DNA of 64,000 nucleotides from Brassicibacter mesophilus (lineage in GTDB: Bacteria > Bacillota > Clostridia > Tissierellales > Proteiniboraceae). The notes beneath the pieces were generated by a model. It searched no databases and was not told the origin of the DNA. It worked only from the letters and a program-made list of their open reading frames with translations. The translations under genes and the position numbers were made by a program. Below are positions 60,633 to 64,000 of this stretch, piece by piece (position 1 is the first letter of the stretch; each line of letters starts with the position of its first letter). Location of the stretch: contig NZ_JBNPXI010000018.1 of the NCBI RefSeq assembly GCF_050433385.1, positions 37,074 through 101,073 of the forward strand. Direction: 5' to 3'.

Positions 60633-61571
60633 ATGGAGAAAGTTGTTGTTGCCTTAGGGGGAAATGCCCTTCAAGATTCAGGTAGTGCTGCTACGGCAGA
60701 AGCACAATTACAGGTTGTGAAGAAGACAACCGAATACCTAGCAGATATCATTCAAGACGGATACAATGTTATTATTGCTCATGGTAATGGACCACAAGTA
60801 GGAAGAATAGTAATTCAAAATGAAACTGCAAGAGCTGTTACTCCTGCTATGCCTCTAGATGTTTGTGGAGCAATGAGCCAAGGTATGATTGGATATCATA
60901 TGCAGCAAGCATTAGGTGATGAATTAAGAAGTAGAAATATACAAAAACCAGTCGTATCAATTGTTACTCAAGTAGTAGTTGACAAAGAAGACGGTGCGTT
61001 TGAAAATCCTACTAAACCTATTGGACCTTTCTACACAAAAGAAGAAGCAGAAAAGTTAAGAGATGAAAAAGGTTATGATATTGTAGAAGATTCAGGAAGA
61101 GGATATAGAAGAGTTGTAGCATCACCACAACCTAAAAAAATAGTAGAGATTGAAACAGTAAAAACACTTATAGAAAACGATAACATAGTAATAACTGTAG
61201 GAGGCGGAGGAATCCCTGTAATTGAAAAAAACGGCAAACTTCATGGTACAGCTGCAGTTATTGATAAAGATTTAGCTTCAGAAAAACTAGCTGAGGATAT
61301 AGATGCAGATACGTTAGTTATATTGACCGCTGTGGAAAGAGTTGCAATAAATTTTGGAAAACCAGATCAAAAAAATCTAGATATAGTAACTGTGGACGAA
61401 ATGAAGAATTATGCTGACGAAGGACATTTTGCACCAGGCAGCATGTTCCCTAAAGTAATGGCTGCAATTAAATTTGCTGAGTCAAAACCAGGCAGAAAAG
61501 CAGTAATTGCGTCCCTTGATAAAGCTAAAGAAGCGTTAAGAAGAGAAAGCGGCACTATTGTTCAGTTATAG
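60633..61571 (+). CDS. arcC: Carbamate kinase
   Basis: A 312-residue amino-acid-kinase-family enzyme: carbamoyl phosphate plus ADP gives ATP, ammonia and CO2. KVVVALGGNALQDSG, AHGNGPQVGRIVIQN, TVGGGGIPVIEKNGKLHGTA and DADTLVILTAVERVAINFGK are diagnostic. E. coli AllK plays this role after AllFGH. No arginine deiminase or ornithine transcarbamoylase genes are near, so carbamoyl phosphate most likely comes from the AllFGH-like complex. Start ATG 60633 follows GGGAGG. A terminator follows. Confidence 0.93.
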   Translation: MEKVVVALGGNALQDSGSAATAEAQLQVVKKTTEYLADIIQDGYNVIIAHGNGPQVGRIVIQNETARAVTPAMPLDVCGAMSQGMIGYHMQQALGDELRSRNIQKPVVSIVTQVVVDKEDGAFENPTKPIGPFYTKEEAEKLRDEKGYDIVEDSGRGYRRVVASPQPKKIVEIETVKTLIENDNIVITVGGGGIPVIEKNGKLHGTAAVIDKDLASEKLAEDIDADTLVILTAVERVAINFGKPDQKNLDIVTVDEMKNYADEGHFAPGSMFPKVMAAIKFAESKPGRKAVIASLDKAKEALRRESGTIVQL

Positions 61572-61614
61572 TACTAATATATGATTATTGCTATAGTTGC
61601 ATAGCTAAATACCG

Positions 61615-61673
61615 AGAGTCACTCAAAGTGTCATTATATCAAAATATTAATGCAAAATGAGTGGCTCTTTTTT
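61615..61673 (+). terminator. Terminator after arcC
   Basis: AGAGTCACTCA (61615-61625) pairs with TGAGTGGCTCT (61658-61668) with one wobble, then TTTTT. The loop is large (about 32 bases). Confidence 0.7.
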
Positions 61674-61851
61674 GCATTTGTTAACTTATCACATTAAACT
61701 ATGAAAAAAATAAATTTCTTTTATATGATTAGCACAAAGGTATTATCAAAATTGATATAGAATACTGTACGTTAACTTCATGTTATAAGCTGGTAACAAA
61801 GCAGATTATAACTTAAGTAGTTGCATCTATAATAAATAAGGAGTGATATTT

Positions 61852-63492
61852 GTGGCATTGTTTTTTCAACGACTTACTGAGTCTAAAGTGTTTAGCTATT
61901 ATGTGAATCCAAAGATAGATTTTGGAGCTGGCTCTGGTAATATGTTCACATTAAACAAAATAATGTTAATTATCACGATAGTTTTTCTAGTACTGGGTAT
62001 ATATGTAATAATTAACAAAAGAAAAATGGCTCTATTATTAAAGAACGTTGAAGGTGTACTCCATCAATATTCATTAGGAAATTTTCTGGCTGATATGAAT
62101 GCAGGAAAGACTCTTGAAAACAACTCACGATTAAACACAATATTAAAAAGCTTAAAGAAACAGATGCAAGAATGGCTTTACAATTTATTATATTCTAAGC
62201 TTAAAATTGATGAATATACAAATTTACTTCATGATAACATTAAGGCTTCACTGCTTAATATTGATACAATTTCACAGGCTATAGATGATATCGACGAAAA
62301 CTCTTCAAAAGCTGCAGAGTTTACTTCAGAAAATGCAGCTATAGCAGAAGAGCTTTTAAGTTCTAATACTGAAATTGCAGAAAATGCTATGAATTTTAGA
62401 AGCTTCGCTCAAGAGTCTGTGAAAAAAATAGATAAAGACAGTAAGGATATAGATAGAACTTTAGAAGATGCAGCTGAAGTAGAAGTTATTATGAAGAAAA
62501 TAGCTGAAGAAATTGATTTTCTAAAAGAACATTTAAACTCTATTTTCTCTATGAGTGATGTTATATCTGAGATTGCTGAACAGACAAATTTACTCTCCTT
62601 AAATGCAGCTATTGAAGCAGCTAAAGCAGGTGATGCTGGAAAAAGCTTTTCGGTTGTAGCAAGTGAAATTAAAAAGCTTGCTGATGAAAGTAGAGAAACG
62701 TCTATTGAGATTAAAGGAAGAATCTCTCAAATTGATTCAAGTATAGATAAAGTAGTGAGTGAAATAGACCATGGAGTAGATAAATCTACTACGATAAAAG
62801 AAAAAAGCAATGAAGCCATCAGAAATCTTCATGATATTAATGAAAGAATTAGAGAGATATCTGTGTTCATCGATGGACTTGCTGAAAATATTAATGAACA
62901 CAACAGAGCTACTGAGTCTCTGGCAAAGAATATTGAGGGAACGTCTGCTTTTATATCAGAACTAAACGGTACGATAGAGGAGATTAAAGCAAACATATTT
63001 GAACAACTGGAAAAAGAAAAGGCAAATATGATTGTATCAGACAATATTATTGACATATCCAAGAGGTTTAGTGAATTTACAAAGACTTTTGAAGATGAAA
63101 TAGACAAAGAATTATTGGCAGTTTGTGAAAAGCTTGCACAGTATGATGAGAAAGGGCTTATAAATAATCAGTTCTTAAAAGAAATATCTGAAAAGACTGG
63201 TATTTCAGAATTTTATATCGCTAATTCTGATGGAGAAACTGTATATTCAAACAATCCAATGGGTATAGGCTTTAAATTTACTGATGATAAAACCACTCAA
63301 GCATATGAATTTTATGAAATACTAACAGATTCAAGCAAAAAAGTCTGTCAGGAAATGAAGGTTAGAGATATTGATGGAAAGTATTTCAAGTTTGCTGCAG
63401 TTTCTAAAAAAGGCTCGAAGGGTATTATTCAAGCCGGGTTAGATCTAGAAGATTTACATGGATTTAGGGGACAATACGCTATGGATATATAA
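61852..63492 (+). CDS. Methyl-accepting-chemotaxis-like protein with C-terminal sensor domain
   Basis: A 546-residue signalling protein. It has a single membrane helix (about 37-53) and no extracellular sensory loop. Residues of about 110-395 are a coiled-coil MCP signalling domain containing the conserved tip ISEIAEQTNLLSLNAAIEAA. From about 415 a PAS/Cache-like fold follows (FYIANSDGETVYSNNP, FKFAAVSKKGSKGIIQAGLD). The sensor is thus at the C-terminus, the reverse of a normal MCP. The start is GTG 61852, 8 bases after AAGGAG; GTG 61843 is inside that site. Located between carbamate kinase and a molybdenum hydroxylase, so a purine- or pyrimidine-like ligand is plausible. Confidence 0.82.
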   Translation: MALFFQRLTESKVFSYYVNPKIDFGAGSGNMFTLNKIMLIITIVFLVLGIYVIINKRKMALLLKNVEGVLHQYSLGNFLADMNAGKTLENNSRLNTILKSLKKQMQEWLYNLLYSKLKIDEYTNLLHDNIKASLLNIDTISQAIDDIDENSSKAAEFTSENAAIAEELLSSNTEIAENAMNFRSFAQESVKKIDKDSKDIDRTLEDAAEVEVIMKKIAEEIDFLKEHLNSIFSMSDVISEIAEQTNLLSLNAAIEAAKAGDAGKSFSVVASEIKKLADESRETSIEIKGRISQIDSSIDKVVSEIDHGVDKSTTIKEKSNEAIRNLHDINERIREISVFIDGLAENINEHNRATESLAKNIEGTSAFISELNGTIEEIKANIFEQLEKEKANMIVSDNIIDISKRFSEFTKTFEDEIDKELLAVCEKLAQYDEKGLINNQFLKEISEKTGISEFYIANSDGETVYSNNPMGIGFKFTDDKTTQAYEFYEILTDSSKKVCQEMKVRDIDGKYFKFAAVSKKGSKGIIQAGLDLEDLHGFRGQYAMDI

Positions 63493-63794
63493 TAAAATTA
63501 TTGTCTTAAGCGTTAGTTTTTACAGCATATAACGATTTTATTAATAGTTACTAAAACATCATATTTATTGTAGTAAAATTTATAAAATTATGACAAAAGG
63601 GTTTTTGATATAATTTAGTGTGAAGGTAATATTTTTTTACAAGTGCGGGAATACGTTTTCTCGTATATGACAGATAACATAAATCGATGCTACTAAAATA
63701 ATCACCAAAATATTCAAAACATTAAAAATATTAAAACATTGACGGATTATATAAATAAAAACAAATAATTGAATTGATATTTGGAGGTGGAATA
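63493..63794. other. Upstream region of the molybdenum hydroxylase gene
   Basis: About 300 bases, AT-rich, with no gene. A TATAAT near 63608 may be a -10 box. A small hairpin ATACG/CGTAT lies near 63651-63666. No purine riboswitch core was found. Confidence 0.4.
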
Positions 63795-64000
63795 ATGAAG
63801 TATTTTGATTACTACAAACCAGAGTCATTAAAAGAAGCAAGTGAGCTTTTAATATCAAATGGTGAAAATGCTCACATATTAAACGGTGGTACAGACCTAA
63901 TTGTTAGGATGAGAGAAAAATTAACAACACCAAAGGCAGTAATAGATATAAAAGGAATAAAAGAGCTTCATAGACTAAGCTATGATGAAAAAGAAGGGCT
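63795..64000 (+). CDS. FAD-binding subunit of a xanthine-dehydrogenase-type molybdenum hydroxylase (partial)
   Basis: The first 68 residues are in the window and the gene continues past its end. FDYYKPESLKEASELLISNG and then HILNGGTDLIVRMRE give the start of the CoxM/XdhB FAD_binding_5 domain; GGTD is the FAD-pyrophosphate loop. Such subunits pass electrons from the molybdenum subunit to NAD. Start ATG 63795 follows TTTGGAGG. The small 2Fe-2S and large molybdenum subunits presumably follow outside the window. Substrates in this family include xanthine, purines, nicotinate and uracil. Confidence 0.85.
   Translation, partial: MKYFDYYKPESLKEASELLISNGENAHILNGGTDLIVRMREKLTTPKAVIDIKGIKELHRLSYDEKEG

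Noticed and set aside
60633..61571. Carbamate kinase as part of an arginine deiminase operon
   Set aside because: No arginine deiminase, ornithine carbamoyltransferase or arginine antiporter gene is nearby; neighbours point to the AllFGH system.
63600..63700. Possible purine riboswitch before the molybdenum hydroxylase gene (CTCGTATATG looked suggestive)
   Set aside because: The conserved loop and core elements of purine riboswitches and a matching closing stem are missing.
1..64000. CRISPR arrays, tRNA or rRNA genes, prophage modules
   Set aside because: No regularly spaced repeats, no cloverleaf or rRNA sequence recognised, and no phage structural genes seen by eye.

Overview
The window is AT-rich DNA from an endospore-forming, low-GC Gram-positive bacterium of the Clostridia type. 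The evidence is the set of sporulation genes (spoVG, spoVT, spoVB, yabP, yabQ, spoIIE), strong AGGAGG ribosome sites, frequent TTG/GTG starts, and many short hairpins followed by T runs. The genus cannot be fixed from sequence alone. A purine- or pyrimidine-fermenting clostridium would fit the right-hand third. No rRNA, tRNA or CRISPR array was seen.

Region A (1-16.5 kb) is an accessory island of mostly single-gene units with long, debris-filled gaps. It is rich in homologues of antibiotic-modifying or resistance enzymes: an APH(3')-like kinase, an AadE-like nucleotidyltransferase, two further APH-fold kinases, a TmrB-like ATPase, a GNAT acetyltransferase, a beta-lactamase-fold hydrolase and a MerR/GyrI-type regulator with a classic 19-bp-spacer promoter. 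Decayed pieces of the same families (an APH C-terminus, an AadE N-terminus, a GNAT C-terminus) and an IS110-type transposase remnant lie between them.

Region B (16.7-45.3 kb) is the conserved chromosomal backbone. After a ClC channel, an LCP cell-wall ligase and a convergent murC, the genes follow the order known from Bacillus subtilis: purR-spoVG-glmU-prs-pth-mfd-(foldase)-spoVT-spoVB-mazG-(HU)-rqcP-yabP-yabQ-divIC-yabR-spoIIE-VWA-kinase-tilS-hpt-ftsH. Two regulatory sites stand out. One is a sigma-H promoter before spoVG that matches the consensus throughout. The other is a spoIIE promoter with a stretched 21-bp spacer and Spo0A-like boxes.

Region C (45.5-64 kb) starts with an MFS transporter and a rotted xanthine-dehydrogenase 2Fe-2S subunit, then enters a catabolic cluster for N-heterocycles. 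Its genes are a cytosine permease, a cytosine-deaminase-like hydrolase, a LacI regulator, a PreA-like flavin/iron-sulfur oxidoreductase, a PucR regulator, the three AllH/AllF/AllG proteins (oxamate-carbamoyltransferase type), a metal-dependent cyclase-family hydrolase, a CaiB-type CoA transferase, carbamate kinase, an MCP-like sensor with its sensory domain at the C-terminus, and the start of an intact molybdenum-hydroxylase FAD subunit. Read together, these suggest a fermentative route in which a pyrimidine (or related ring) is imported, deaminated, reduced or hydroxylated and ring-opened. The carbamoyl group would then be transferred to phosphate and turned into ATP by carbamate kinase. Three details make the cluster unusual. 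AllF is split, its C-terminal tail being a separate 56-residue gene. CodA carries changes beside the metal-binding aspartate. The PreA-like enzyme lacks the catalytic cysteine of dihydropyrimidine dehydrogenases.
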